From: Acinetobacter variabilis
Lineage (GTDB): Bacteria; Pseudomonadota; Gammaproteobacteria; Pseudomonadales; Moraxellaceae
Reading direction: 5' to 3'
Length of the DNA: 64,000 bases
NCBI RefSeq assembly: GCF_000369625.1
Contig: NZ_KB850113.1
Coordinates: forward strand, 414,016 to 478,015
Made by a program: the position numbers and the translations under genes. The stretch's first letter is position 1. Each line of letters opens with the position of its first letter. A model generated the notes under the pieces. That model did no database searches. It was not told where the DNA came from and saw only the letters and a program-made list of their open reading frames with translations. Positions 8,575 to 19,118 of this stretch are shown in pieces.

Positions 8575-10005
8575 TTAAGCTTTGTTATGATAAAGCCAGT
8601 AGTAACTTGCATAGCATGCTGCCATAAACAATAAACAGCCAATAAAACCAGAGAGCATTTCAGGGTCAGCTGCCATACTCAGACCGGTTGCAGTACAAGT
8701 TACAAAACCTAGAATGGGAACTAAAGGGAACCAAGGTGTACGGAATTTTAGTTCAGAGACACTATGACCAGACTTCAGCCATTGGCGACGGAAATTAAAC
8801 TGGCTCCAGCAGATACTCATCCAGACAATCACCATGGTAAAAGCGGCCACGCCCATTAGGTTTTTAAAGATGACATCTGCACCAAACTGCTCAGAGAGCA
8901 GACCAGGCAAACCGCCAATCATGGTGACCCAGACTGCTACATAAGGCACGCCGGATTTACTGACTTTAGCAAACAGTCGCGGTAACTGGTTTTGTGAAGA
9001 CAATGCCCACATCATACGTGAAGCTGCATAAAGGCCAGAGTTTGCAGTCGACAGCAGTGCAGTGATAATTACGAAACGGATAAAGTCTTCCGCATATGGA
9101 ATACCCATTTGGGTAAACACGGATACAAACGGACTGCTGCTTAAGCCCCCATGACCACCGACCTGTAAACCCGCATCGGTATAAGTCAGCAGCGAGCTAA
9201 TCACGATAATGGTCCCGACAAAGAAAATCATCAGACGCCATACCGCAGCATGAATCGCTTTCGGTACATTTTTCTCAGGATTTTCGGTTTCACCGGCAGC
9301 GATCCCGATCATCTCGGTACCATTGAAGGCAAAGTTCACGATTAGTAATGTGGTGAATAACGGAATTAAACCGTTTGGCAGCCAGCCATGTTCAGTCAAA
9401 TTATCGAACAGCGGTGCGGATTCATAACCTTGAAATGGAATGAAGCCAAATATACAACCAAAGCCCAGAATAATAAAAATCAGTACAGTCGCGACTTTCA
9501 CCAGCGATAGCCAGAATTCTGATTCGGCAAAGGTACGGGTTGAGCTTAGATTGGAGAGCAGAACACCTGCAGCAAAGATCAATGTCCATAACCAGATCGA
9601 AGTTTGCGGAAACCATTCCTGCATCAGAATCGCAGCGGCAGTAAATTCGGTACCCAAGGTGGCTGACCAGCCCAGCCAGTACATCCAGGACACCATATAG
9701 CCTGTACCCGGGCCAATATAATGGGTTGCAAAGGCACCAAAAGAACCAGACACAGGTAAATGTACGGCCAGTTCACCGAGGCAGAGCATCACCATATAGG
9801 CAATCAAGCCGCCAATAATATAGGCAAGGACTGCACCAAGAGGACCAGCTTGAGAAATGACTTCACCAGAACCCATAAACAGGCCGGTACCAATTGCGCC
9901 ACCAAGGGAGAGCATGATCAGATGACGTGTGCCCATGGCACGTTTTAATGACGGAGTTTGACCCTCAACAGACGAATGCTCTGAAGGTGGAGAGGGAGAT
10001 TGCAT
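8575..10005 (-). CDS. Amino-acid permease, APC superfamily (AAT family), paralogue B
   Basis: Second AAT-type permease, 476 residues and about 12 membrane segments, clearly homologous end to end with the permease at 6764. It has LGGAIGTGLFMGSGEVI in TM1, ELAVHLPVSGSFGAFA after TM2, FNGTEMIGIAAGETENP around TM6 and the same C-terminal YYWLYHNKA-type tail. Differences cluster in the N-terminal tail and the loop near residue 285 (a glycine-rich GGHGG insert). Inner membrane, proton-coupled amino-acid uptake by family knowledge; the substrate is not assignable. Its own terminator lies downstream, so it is transcribed separately from its paralogue. Confidence 0.88.
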   Translation of the reverse strand: MQSPSPPSEHSSVEGQTPSLKRAMGTRHLIMLSLGGAIGTGLFMGSGEVISQAGPLGAVLAYIIGGLIAYMVMLCLGELAVHLPVSGSFGAFATHYIGPGTGYMVSWMYWLGWSATLGTEFTAAAILMQEWFPQTSIWLWTLIFAAGVLLSNLSSTRTFAESEFWLSLVKVATVLIFIILGFGCIFGFIPFQGYESAPLFDNLTEHGWLPNGLIPLFTTLLIVNFAFNGTEMIGIAAGETENPEKNVPKAIHAAVWRLMIFFVGTIIVISSLLTYTDAGLQVGGHGGLSSSPFVSVFTQMGIPYAEDFIRFVIITALLSTANSGLYAASRMMWALSSQNQLPRLFAKVSKSGVPYVAVWVTMIGGLPGLLSEQFGADVIFKNLMGVAAFTMVIVWMSICWSQFNFRRQWLKSGHSVSELKFRTPWFPLVPILGFVTCTATGLSMAADPEMLSGFIGCLLFMAACYASYYWLYHNKA

Positions 10006-10137
10006 AGCTCAATTAAAAGGAGAGATGTAAAGAAAGTATTTTAGTTTTAATTATGTGAAATATCACATAAATTGGAATTTCCTCATAAAGTTATTTTTTT
10101 AATTTGAAAAATAAATATTTGCAAAGCCTCTTAAAAA

Positions 10138-10293
10138 CTAGTGATCTGGAGTCTGGTATTGCTCAGTCGGTGTTTTTTCAGCAGGCGTAGTTTCTGCTTG
10201 ATTCTCAGCAGTTTTATCATCGCGACTAATCACATAAATATAAAGCGCTGAAGGTGCCAGAATGAGTAAAACAAGCAAGATTTTCTTTAGCAT
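10138..10293 (-). CDS. Small single-pass membrane protein, 51 residues
   Basis: A short reading frame with a classic N-terminal anchor: two Lys at residues 3-4, then a hydrophobic stretch to about residue 22 (ILLVLLILAPSALYIYVIS). A hydrophilic, Thr/Glu/Pro-rich tail follows, ending in TPDH. The composition pattern of basic n-region, hydrophobic core and low-complexity polar tail argues that it is real and faces the periplasm. The Shine-Dalgarno is weak. No family recognised. It stands between the permease at 8575 and tRNA-Glu copy 5. Confidence 0.55.
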   Translation of the reverse strand: MLKKILLVLLILAPSALYIYVISRDDKTAENQAETTPAEKTPTEQYQTPDH

Positions 10294-10455
10294 GGGAAAA
10301 TTGATCAAAACCTAACATCAACTTGATTATAGCCTAAGCAAACGAGAAAGTGCACCAAACTCAGTCATGCGGAATTTATAACAATAGGATTGAAAGCAAT
10401 AATAAGAAAAAGAGTTTTCTTGGAAAAAATGAAAGAAGAGTGGGGGTAAATAAGA

Positions 10456-10531
10456 TGGCGTCCCTACGGGGATTCGAACCCCGGTTACCGCCGTGAAAGG
10501 GCGATGTCCTAGGCCTCTAGACGATAGGGAC
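10456..10531 (-). tRNA. tRNA-Glu (anticodon TTC), copy 5
   Basis: Fifth identical 76-nt tRNA-Glu gene with encoded CCA. It lies 20 bp past the rnt stop codon, and its promoter overlaps the 3' end of rnt. Confidence 0.97.
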
Positions 10532-10548
10532 GTTTAGAAGATGGCGGT

Positions 10549-10577
10549 ATCTTATTGATCCGCCACCAAAGTGTCAA
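10549..10577 (-). promoter_or_regulatory. Promoter of tRNA-Glu copy 5, inside the end of rnt
   Basis: Minus strand: TTGACA (10577-10572), 17-bp spacer, TAAGAT (10554-10549). The -35 and spacer lie within the last codons of rnt, so the coding sequence there is also promoter. Confidence 0.8.
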
Positions 10578-11211
10578 GCAGGTGAGGTGCGAGTTTGTTT
10601 AAAATATAGCAAAACAGTTCCGCAGTCTTTTGCGTATCGTATAACGCAGAGTGTGCTTCTTTGCCATCAAACTCAATCCCGGCTTGAATACAAGATTTAG
10701 CCAGAACCGTTTGACCGAACATCACCGCACTTAAAGTCACGGTATCAAACACAGAAAAACTGTGGAACGGGTTCTGGTTTTTGGTTCCGGTACGGGCAAT
10801 TGCGGCCTGTACAAAGCCCAAATCAAAATGCGCATTATGACCGACCAAAACGGCATGCGTACAATCTTGCTGACGACGCACTTCATTGACTGATTTAAAA
10901 ATACGTTTTAACGCGGTTTTTTCATCTTCAGCCATCGCGATCCGCATCGGATTTGACGGGTCAATCCCGATAAATTCCAAAGAGCGGCGATCCAGGTTGG
11001 CACCTTCGAAAGGATTGATATGTGCATGGTAAGCTTCACCAGGCACAAACTGACCATCTTCATTATAAACAATTGGAATGGCCGCAATTTCTAACAAGGC
11101 ATCAGTCTGTGCATTAAAGCCTGCTGTTTCAACATCGACAACAACAGGCAAAAATCCACGGAAACGCTGACCAATGACTGGAAGAGTTTCATTTGTCACA
11201 TTTTTCTCCAT
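10552..11211 (-). CDS. rnt: Ribonuclease T
   Basis: 3'-5' exoribonuclease of the DEDDh family that trims the 3' ends of tRNAs and other stable RNAs. The 219 residues match the family. [12 protein letters not shown] (about residues 23-34) supplies the first Asp/Glu pair. [11 protein letters not shown] (about residue 125) carries the middle Asp, and [15 protein letters not shown] near residue 190 the final His and Asp. The start codon lies inside the end of pyrC (16-nt overlap), which implies translational coupling. It lies directly upstream of a tRNA gene, which fits its role in tRNA maturation only by chance of location. Confidence 0.95.
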   Translation of the reverse strand: MEKNVTNETLPVIGQRFRGFLPVVVDVETAGFNAQTDALLEIAAIPIVYNEDGQFVPGEAYHAHINPFEGANLDRRSLEFIGIDPSNPMRIAMAEDEKTALKRIFKSVNEVRRQQDCTHAVLVGHNAHFDLGFVQAAIARTGTKNQNPFHSFSVFDTVTLSAVMFGQTVLAKSCIQAGIEFDGKEAHSALYDTQKTAELFCYILNKLAPHLLDTLVADQ

Positions 11212-12230
11212 TGAATGGTTTTTCCTGCATATAGCGGAACGATTTGTTCACCATCCAAGTAGTCTAGACTTTCAGGAATAATTTGATCTTCTTTGACCAG
11301 CGTAATGGTTTTGGTATTACGTGGGAGGCCGTAGAAATCTGCACCAAAGTGGCTGGCAAAACCTTCTAGACGGTCGATTTTACCTACTTGATCAAAGGCC
11401 TGAGCATATAACTCAATTGCAGTCGGTGCACTATAGCATCCTGCGCAGCCACACGCATTTTCTTTGGCATTTTTTGAGTGCGGCGCACTGTCAGTGCCTA
11501 AGAAAAATTTAGGATTACCGCTCGTTGCTACTTCAAGCAACGTTTGCTGATGCGTCTGACGTTTTAAAATTGGCAGGCAATAAAAGTGCGGCTTGATCCC
11601 ACCAACCAGCATATCATTACGGTTAAACAGTAAATGCTGTGGAGTAATGGTCGCAGCCACATTACGATCCTGTTCCAGCACGAAATTAGCTGCTTCGCTG
11701 GTAGTAATGTGTTCTAGAACCAGTTTCAATTTCGGGAACTGTTTCAGTAACGGTGCTAATACTTCATCTAGGAAGCGTTTTTCACGGTCAAAAATATCGA
11801 CATGATTATGCGTCACTTCACCATGCAGCAATAAAGGCACCTGATGCTCTTCGAGTTGTTCAATGACTGAATATACTTTACGAATGTCGCTTACACCGCT
11901 ATCCGAGTTGGTGGTTGCGCCAGCAGGGTAAAGTTTAATGGCATTGACATGCTCAGAATCTTTAATCTTTTGGACTTCACTTGGAGAGGTATTATCTGTG
12001 AAATACAGCACCATGCGTGGATCAAAATCGCTACCTTCAGGAACATGCGCCATAATACGTTCACGGTAGCTTAATGCTTCTTCCACAGTTTTAACTGGGG
12101 GAACAAGATTCGGCATACAGATTGCGCGGGAAAACTGTTTGGCTAGATCAGGAACGGTGCGTTGCAGAGCGAGACCATCACGCAAGTGGGCATGCCAGTC
12201 GTCTGGCTGGAGAAGGGTAATCGTATTCAA
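11196..12230 (-). CDS. pyrC: Dihydroorotase
   Basis: Zinc amidohydrolase that cyclises N-carbamoyl-aspartate to dihydroorotate in pyrimidine synthesis. 344 residues, the length of the E. coli-type class II enzyme. [10 protein letters not shown] near the N-terminus is the first metal pair (HxH). [14 protein letters not shown] contains the carbamylated Lys. LLHGEVTH and LEHITT carry the next two His ligands, and [13 protein letters not shown] the catalytic Asp. The start appears to be TTG at 12230, because the conserved N-terminus begins right there and no ATG lies close. It shares a transcript with rnt, which starts inside its last codons. Confidence 0.95.
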   Translation of the reverse strand: MNTITLLQPDDWHAHLRDGLALQRTVPDLAKQFSRAICMPNLVPPVKTVEEALSYRERIMAHVPEGSDFDPRMVLYFTDNTSPSEVQKIKDSEHVNAIKLYPAGATTNSDSGVSDIRKVYSVIEQLEEHQVPLLLHGEVTHNHVDIFDREKRFLDEVLAPLLKQFPKLKLVLEHITTSEAANFVLEQDRNVAATITPQHLLFNRNDMLVGGIKPHFYCLPILKRQTHQQTLLEVATSGNPKFFLGTDSAPHSKNAKENACGCAGCYSAPTAIELYAQAFDQVGKIDRLEGFASHFGADFYGLPRNTKTITLVKEDQIIPESLDYLDGEQIVPLYAGKTIQWRKM

Positions 12231-12376
12231 GGCGAATTCAATCGGAGAAATAAAACAAATGATAATGCATCTATGCCCAAAATGGTAACGAGAAATATAT
12301 ACAAAATAAGGGATATCTATAAATTAATTTATAAAAGTATGATATTTTAAAATTAATAAAAAAATTACATAATTAC

Positions 12377-13654
12377 TTGGCAATGGAATACAAGTACAAT
12401 CTAGCAAAATTGCAAGATGAAAAAGAAAAAATAGAAGAATTAATCACACGGCAAAGTCAGCGTGTAGGTTCGATTTTCCCTCAGAATCTGGAACAGGAGT
12501 TCTGGAGCAAAAACCTGGAGCGGGCACGTAAACATGTCGAAAAATATGTTTGGGCAGGTGTACTGACCTATTTTATTTTTCTGCTCGTTATGGTTCCAAC
12601 GGACTACTGGATTATCGATTCACAATATTTCGTACAAGATTTTGTGCGCTGTATGCTGGGGCTGATCAATGGTAGTCTAGCTTTACTTGCTTTTTATTTC
12701 TTCTCCTGTCTACCTAAAATCAAACGCTTTTTTCCGCAAGCTTCCATGCTGCTGATGTTCTGGATGATAGTCTCGACCTCCTATCTGACCATGTCCATTC
12801 AAACAGTAAGCTTGCAACATCAGTCGATGGCGATCATCACCATTATCTACATTCTGGGTTATATTCTGACCGGAGTAAAACCTTTACAGATGTTAATCAC
12901 GGGGTTATTTGCTGCACTTTGTACAGTCTGGCTGTTATCCATATTATCGATCGACTTTAATGCGCTGGTCTTGGGACGGATTCTGATCGGCAGTAGCCTA
13001 TTGGGATGTGTGATTAGTTATATGCTTTTTGCCCGTGAGCGAATGATTTTTCTCTATACTATGCGGGCCAGAATCAGTGAGAAAATTCAGCGGATTCATA
13101 CCACAGAATTACTGCATTTAAGCCAGCATGATGAACTGACCAAAATCTCTAATCGACGAACTTTCGATGAAACACTGGATATCTTTTTTGAACGTTCCCG
13201 TCGTAATCAGCATGCTTTGGCGATTTTGTTTATCGATGTCGATCACTTTAAAAACTATAACGATTTTTATGGACATCAAAAAGGGGACGATGTCATTTCC
13301 AGTATTGCCTTTACCATTAAAAATGCGATCCGGCATATGGACTTTGTGGCCCGTTATGGTGGTGAAGAGTTTGTGGTACTGCTTCCAGAAACTGATGCGC
13401 ATGGCGCCTATGCAGTGGCTTCCAATATCTTTAATGCAATTGAGCGTCTGGAAATTCCGCATGAGAAATCTGGTGTAGCTAACCATATCACCATCAGTTT
13501 GGGCATTACCGTTTATCGTGGTGAATACTTCATTGATAAGGATGCTTTGTTGGGAATTGCCGATCAGGCGTTGTATCGAGCCAAACAGCTAGGACGGAAT
13601 CAGATTTATTATCAGTCGATCCGCACTGCAAATCCAAACAGTGTGAATACCTAA
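12377..13654 (+). CDS. Membrane diguanylate cyclase (GGDEF)
   Basis: Makes cyclic di-GMP from two GTP. The N-terminal half has a basic coiled segment (residues 1-50) and then about six membrane helices between residues 55 and 230. The catalytic domain follows a short coiled linker: LSQHDELTKISNRRTF opens it, FIDVDHFKNYND binds metal and guanine, and RYGGEEFVVLLPE has the active-site GGEEF at 328-332. An RxxD inhibitory site (RHMD) lies exactly five residues upstream, so product feedback is expected. The longest frame starts at TTG 12377; an ATG two codons later is equally likely. It is divergent from pyrC. The stimulus sensed by the membrane part is unknown. Confidence 0.9.
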   Translation: MAMEYKYNLAKLQDEKEKIEELITRQSQRVGSIFPQNLEQEFWSKNLERARKHVEKYVWAGVLTYFIFLLVMVPTDYWIIDSQYFVQDFVRCMLGLINGSLALLAFYFFSCLPKIKRFFPQASMLLMFWMIVSTSYLTMSIQTVSLQHQSMAIITIIYILGYILTGVKPLQMLITGLFAALCTVWLLSILSIDFNALVLGRILIGSSLLGCVISYMLFARERMIFLYTMRARISEKIQRIHTTELLHLSQHDELTKISNRRTFDETLDIFFERSRRNQHALAILFIDVDHFKNYNDFYGHQKGDDVISSIAFTIKNAIRHMDFVARYGGEEFVVLLPETDAHGAYAVASNIFNAIERLEIPHEKSGVANHITISLGITVYRGEYFIDKDALLGIADQALYRAKQLGRNQIYYQSIRTANPNSVNT

Positions 13655-13664
13655 ATCGAATCTA

Positions 13665-13695
13665 TAAAAAAACCGCTCAGATGAGCGGTTTTTTT
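13665..13695. terminator. Bidirectional intrinsic terminator
   Basis: ACCGCTCA, a 2-3-nt loop and TGAGCGGT, with an A-run before and a T-run after, sit between the convergent diguanylate cyclase and argG genes. Confidence 0.9.
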
Positions 13696-13708
13696 GACCT
13701 TAACAAAC

Positions 13709-15055
<1,347 letters not shown>

Positions 15056-15295
15056 TCATCCTAATGATATGAAATAGGCACGCCAGAAGTGGTGGCCTGA
15101 AAAAACACATATTGCGTCAATTGTATCATTATTTTATTTAGGTTTGCTTTAGAAAAGAAAAACTCGTTTCAAAATCTTGATTCAATAGGCTTAGATAATC
15201 ATAAAATTACCGTATTTTTGACAAATGCTTAAAAAATAGGAAAATCTGGGAAGATTCAATAACATCATTAAAAAAACATCTTCAGGATAGCCCTC

Positions 15296-15649
15296 ATGAG
15301 CCCAAATATTCCTCCTTTACCTAATCTGCAACCGGCTGCCAAAAATGAAACCCTGTCGATTGTGCATGGAATCTATGCCGGTTTGCTGGTTTTTAGTACG
15401 GTTGCATTTTTATATCTGGAATATCAGCAGTCGACGATTTCCATGTTGAGTCTGGTTATTGTGTTGCTACTTTTGGCTGTGCTGATTGTTTTGAATATTC
15501 AGGCCTGTCTCAAGGTAAAACAGGGCAATGGTTCAGGACACACCTTGTCCAGAATTATGGCGATCCTGATGCTGCTCAGTTTTCCCATTGGTACAGTACT
15601 CGGTGTAATTGCCTTATGGAAATCGAGCAAAAATCAATGGCAGCAATAA
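15296..15649 (+). CDS. Small multipass membrane protein, unknown function
   Basis: 117 residues with three predicted membrane helices (about residues 24-42, 50-68 and 88-108). The N-terminal tail is proline-rich (SPNIPPLPNLQP) and the C-terminal tail is basic and polar (WKSSKNQWQQ). AGGA lies about 8 bp before the ATG. The layout, a short proline-rich tail before paired helices, is common among uncharacterised bacterial integral membrane proteins. I do not recognise a named family. It stands alone between argG and fadH. Confidence 0.6.
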   Translation: MSPNIPPLPNLQPAAKNETLSIVHGIYAGLLVFSTVAFLYLEYQQSTISMLSLVIVLLLLAVLIVLNIQACLKVKQGNGSGHTLSRIMAILMLLSFPIGTVLGVIALWKSSKNQWQQ

Positions 15650-15796
15650 ATTCACCATTAAGGTACGGCATAAATATCACAATTGGTATTTGTGCCTGAG
15701 AAAGCGGACCTGATAGTCATAAAAAGCCTCTAAAAATCAGTTAAAGTACATGGATAAGATTTAAGCTTTTAGCCAAATAAGAATCAGGGATATTTT

Positions 15797-17833
15797 ATGA
15801 CAACGACGCGCTATGCAAATATTTTAAAACCATTACATCTGGGTTTCACCACGATTAAAAACCGTGTGGTGATGGGATCAATGCATACGGGCTTGGAAGA
15901 TCGGTTTTATAATTATCCTAAACTGGCAGCTTATTTTGGTGAACGTGCCAAAGGTGGTGTGGGTCTCCTGATTACTGGCGGGATTTCACCTAACCGTCAG
16001 GGCTGGTTATTGCCTGCTGGTGGAACGATGAATACCTTGGGTGATGTTGCACCGCACCGACTGGTTACGCATGCCGTGCATAAGCATGGGGCCAAGATTC
16101 TGTTGCAAATTTTGCATGCCGGACGTTATGGCTATCAGCCTTTTGTAGTATCTGCGAGCCCGATCAAATCGCCAATTTCACCTTTTAAACCACGTCAGAT
16201 GTCTGAAAACCAGATTCTGGATACGGTTCAGGACTATGTTAAAACTGCAAAACTGGCTAAAAAAGCGGGCTATGACGGCGTGGAAATCATGGGATCTGAA
16301 GGGTATTTGATTAACCAGTTTTTAAGCCGTCACGTCAATCAGCGTACTGATCGCTGGGGTGGAGAAATTGAAAACCGCATGCGTTTTGCGGTGGAGATTG
16401 TTAAAGCAATCCGTGCTGAAATTGGTGAAAAATTTATTATCTGTTTCCGCTTGTCCTTGCTAGATCTGGTGCATGATGGCAATACTATGCAGGAAGTGAT
16501 TACAGTGGCTAAAGCACTAGAGAAGGCTGGAATAACTTTGCTGAATACCGGTATTGGCTGGCATGAAGCACGTATTCCGACGATTGTCACTTCAGTTCCT
16601 CGTGCTGCATTCGTAGATTACACCGCAGAAGTCAAAAAGCATGTTACTGTTCCAGTCATTGCATCGAACCGGATTAATATGCCAGAAACTGCTGAAGCGA
16701 TTTTGGCATCGGGTCAGGCAGATATGGTGCAAATGGCACGCCCACTATTGGCAGATGCATTCTGGGTGAATAAGACAGCAACCAATCGTGTTGATGAAAT
16801 TAATACCTGTATCGCCTGTAATCAGGCCTGTCTGGATCATACATTTAAAAATAAACGCGCTACCTGTTTAGTGAATCCACGTGCTGGTTATGAAACCGAA
16901 CTGGTTTATGTCAAAACCAAAAAGCCTAAAGGGATTGCCGTGGTGGGTGGTGGTGTGGCAGGTTTATCCGCAGCCACAGTCGCTGCCAGCCGCGGTCATG
17001 ATGTGACTTTGTTTGAAGCTACTAGTGAAGTGGGTGGGCAATTTAATCTGGCCAAAGTGATTCCAGGCAAAGAAGAATTCCATGAAACCATTCGCTATTT
17101 TAAAGTACAACTGGAAAAAACTGGGGTAGATGTCCGTTTAAATACTCGAGTGAATCGGGAGCAATTGGAACGCGAAGGTTTTGATGAAGTCATTGTTGCT
17201 ACGGGCGTTGTTCCGCGTGAATTGAAAATTGCCGGTAGTGATGCACCTCAAGTTCTGTCTTATGCTGAAGTATTGCGCGGTGCACCAGTAGGAGATCGTG
17301 TCGCGGTCATTGGTGCCGGTGGAATCGGTTTTGATGTATCAGAATTTTTATTAAAGCCCCCGCATCAGCCGCAACCACAACCTGTAGATGAATGGAAACG
17401 GGAGTGGGGTGTAGATCTGCATGCTAATTATGTAAGTGAAGGCGGACTGCAGCCAGCAGAACTCGAGCCACCAGTCCGGGAAATTTATTTATTACAGCGT
17501 AAAACTACTGCTTTAGGAGCAGGTTTGGGTAAAACCACAGGTTGGGTTCATCGTGCCCAACTAAAAAAACATGGCGTGCGCATGTTACGCGGCGTGCACT
17601 ATAAATCGATCACGGATGAAGGTTTGTGGATTGAAGTGGATGGGCATGATCAGTTGCTGCGTGTAGATACGGTCGTCGTTTGTGCTGGTCAGGAGTCAGT
17701 CAAAGATGTCATGCCTTCAGAGGGTCAAAAGACTTTAGCGAATTACCATATTATTGGTGGAGCAAAGCTGGCTGCTGAGCTGGATGCCAAGCGTGCAATT
17801 CGTGAAGGGGCAGAATTGGCAGCAAAATTGTAA
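15797..17833 (+). CDS. fadH: NADPH-dependent 2,4-dienoyl-CoA reductase
   Basis: Removes double bonds at even positions during beta-oxidation of unsaturated fatty acids. 678 residues, the full E. coli FadH length. The N-terminal half is an OYE-type FMN barrel (IMGSEGYLINQFLSRHVNQR, then RTDRWGGEIENR). CIACNQACLDHTF (about residues 335-347) plus a further Cys in RATCLVNPRAG gives the 4Fe-4S cluster. The C-terminal half has two nucleotide-binding Rossmann motifs, VVGGGVAGLSAA for FAD and VIGAGGIGFDVSEF for NADPH. AGGG precedes the ATG. Single gene, followed by tRNA-Ser. Confidence 0.95.
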   Translation: MTTTRYANILKPLHLGFTTIKNRVVMGSMHTGLEDRFYNYPKLAAYFGERAKGGVGLLITGGISPNRQGWLLPAGGTMNTLGDVAPHRLVTHAVHKHGAKILLQILHAGRYGYQPFVVSASPIKSPISPFKPRQMSENQILDTVQDYVKTAKLAKKAGYDGVEIMGSEGYLINQFLSRHVNQRTDRWGGEIENRMRFAVEIVKAIRAEIGEKFIICFRLSLLDLVHDGNTMQEVITVAKALEKAGITLLNTGIGWHEARIPTIVTSVPRAAFVDYTAEVKKHVTVPVIASNRINMPETAEAILASGQADMVQMARPLLADAFWVNKTATNRVDEINTCIACNQACLDHTFKNKRATCLVNPRAGYETELVYVKTKKPKGIAVVGGGVAGLSAATVAASRGHDVTLFEATSEVGGQFNLAKVIPGKEEFHETIRYFKVQLEKTGVDVRLNTRVNREQLEREGFDEVIVATGVVPRELKIAGSDAPQVLSYAEVLRGAPVGDRVAVIGAGGIGFDVSEFLLKPPHQPQPQPVDEWKREWGVDLHANYVSEGGLQPAELEPPVREIYLLQRKTTALGAGLGKTTGWVHRAQLKKHGVRMLRGVHYKSITDEGLWIEVDGHDQLLRVDTVVVCAGQESVKDVMPSEGQKTLANYHIIGGAKLAAELDAKRAIREGAELAAKL

Positions 17834-17882
17834 GGATTTGATGAAACTATATGCAGTTGATGAGATTCACTGTAATTTTCAC

Positions 17883-17911
17883 TTGTCAGTCGCCTAAAAG
17901 CTCCGTATTAT
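17883..17911 (+). promoter_or_regulatory. Promoter of tRNA-Ser
   Basis: TTGTCA (17883-17888), 17-bp spacer and TATTAT (17906-17911), ending 9 bp before the mature tRNA. Confidence 0.75.
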
Positions 17912-17920
17912 TGCGCACAT

Positions 17921-18011
17921 GGAAGCGTGGCAGAGCGGTTTAATGCACCGGTCTTGAAAACCGACGAGGGCTTATACCCCTCCGTGAGTTCGAATCTCAC
18001 CGCTTCCGCCA
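17921..18011 (+). tRNA. tRNA-Ser (anticodon TGA)
   Basis: 91-nt class II tRNA. It starts GGAAGCG, has anticodon loop CTTGAAA within CGGTCTTGAAAACCG, a long variable arm (GAGGGCTTATACCCCTC), T-arm GAGTTCGAATCTC, and ends CGCTTCC-G-CCA with encoded CCA. The acceptor stem pairs fully. Confidence 0.97.
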
Positions 18012-18018
18012 AATATCT

Positions 18019-18054
18019 TAATAAGCCCTTGTTTTTACAAGGGCTTATTTTTTA
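18019..18054 (+). terminator. Intrinsic terminator of tRNA-Ser
   Basis: AATAAGCCCTTG, loop and CAAGGGCTTATT followed by six T, 8 bp past the tRNA. Confidence 0.88.
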
Positions 18055-18083
18055 TCGGCTTTGGCTTATTTTTTATCGGCTTT
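18042..18083 (+). repeat. 21-bp perfect tandem duplication at the IS boundary
   Basis: Positions 18042-18062 and 18063-18083 are identical. The unit runs from the right arm of the tRNA-Ser terminator through its T-tract into the first six bases (GGCTTT) of the insertion sequence end. So the first six bases of the IS end occur twice, once as a truncated copy. Confidence 0.9.
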
Positions 18084-19118
18084 GTTGCACAAAGAATTAA
18101 AAGTAAAGATTTCTCATATCTACTCAAATTTAAGTGACAACTCGGGTATGTGGTCTGCCTAACTCCGTAAATTTATTTAATACTGCCACACGTGCATGAA
18201 TCTCATTGACTTGGCTTTGAAAATTTCTCCCACTGAGTTTATCCCCCAACAATTTGATGCAATGCATCTTGGTTTCAACCAACCTTCGCCGATGATAGCC
18301 TGACCATTTCTTCCAAATAGTTCTTCCTAAACGCTTAACTATTCGAAGCAATTCATTGCGTTCTAGCGAGCCCATCTTTTTATCTTTCGATGGCTTCGCA
18401 TTTTTTCTTAGTGGAATCACTGCTTGTGCTTGCCGATCCACAATGACCTGTCGGCACTGTTTAGTATCATAAGCTCCGTCGGTATACACGGAATCAACTC
18501 TCTCATCTTCTGGAATCTGAGCAAGTAAATGGCCAAGCACCTGTGAATCACTCACATTGTTGGTGGTTGTGAGCTGAACTGCCCGTATTTGAAGTGTTTC
18601 AGCATATATACCAATATGAAGTTTGCGCCATTGTTGACGATATTCAGGCTGATGTTTCTTTCGTTTCCATTCACCTTCACCTATAAACTTTAAGCCAGTA
18701 GAGTCGACAAGCAGATGTAGTCCATTACTACTTTTTTGATAGCTAATCGTAATATCAATACGCTGTTGTCGTCTATAAATTGTAGTGTAGTCTGGCGCTA
18801 CCCAATTTAACACACAAAGATGGATGAGACTTTGAACAAAGCCAGTGACCATACGTAAGGACAATCGAAAGAGAAATTTAATCATTAGGCAACATTGGAT
18901 AGCTGTGTCGGAGTAGTTTGATTTCGTCCTTGTTTGCCTTTTGATGGAGCATACCATTGCGTAGCAGGATCAAACCAAATGGCAATATTTCCACGATTAA
19001 TGAGTGCTCGGTTATATGAAGACCAATTGGTTGTACGATAAATTTTAGGTGTAAGCTTATTCATTTGAAAATTATATTGTGGAATAAGCCTTTAAAGATA
19101 GGTTTGTGTAACAAAGCC
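18078..19118 (-). mobile_element. IS5-family insertion sequence with decayed transposase
   Basis: 1041 bp bounded by inverted ends GGCTTTGTTGCACAAA and (complement) GGCTTTGTTACACAAA, differing at one base. The transposase within is frameshifted (see 18130-19064). The 9 bp on each side do not match; only ATC is shared. The expected target duplication is therefore missing, which fits a later deletion or recombination at one edge. The right edge directly abuts another transposase remnant. Confidence 0.88.
18130..19064 (-). pseudogene. Frameshifted IS5-family DDE transposase
   Basis: The gene starts at 19064 (MNKLTPKIYRTTNWSSYN) and reads through NRGNIAIWFDPATQWYAP to GRNQT, then leaves frame near 18915. 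The rest continues in another frame from NYSDTAIQCC to the stop at 18130. Joining the two needs one extra base in the CAAACTACTCC stretch (ACC TAC expected), so a 1-bp deletion is likely. The catalytic domain is otherwise intact: LLVDSTGLKF (first Asp), YTDGAYDTKQCR (second Asp) and RRRLVETKMHCIK (Glu). The full-length product would be about 311 residues. It is probably inactive unless a helper copy supplies transposase. Confidence 0.85.

Noticed and set aside
17921..18054. tRNA-Ser as attachment site for an integrated island
   Set aside because: No integrase gene follows and no copy of the tRNA 3' end was found at the right border of the 19-32 kb block.
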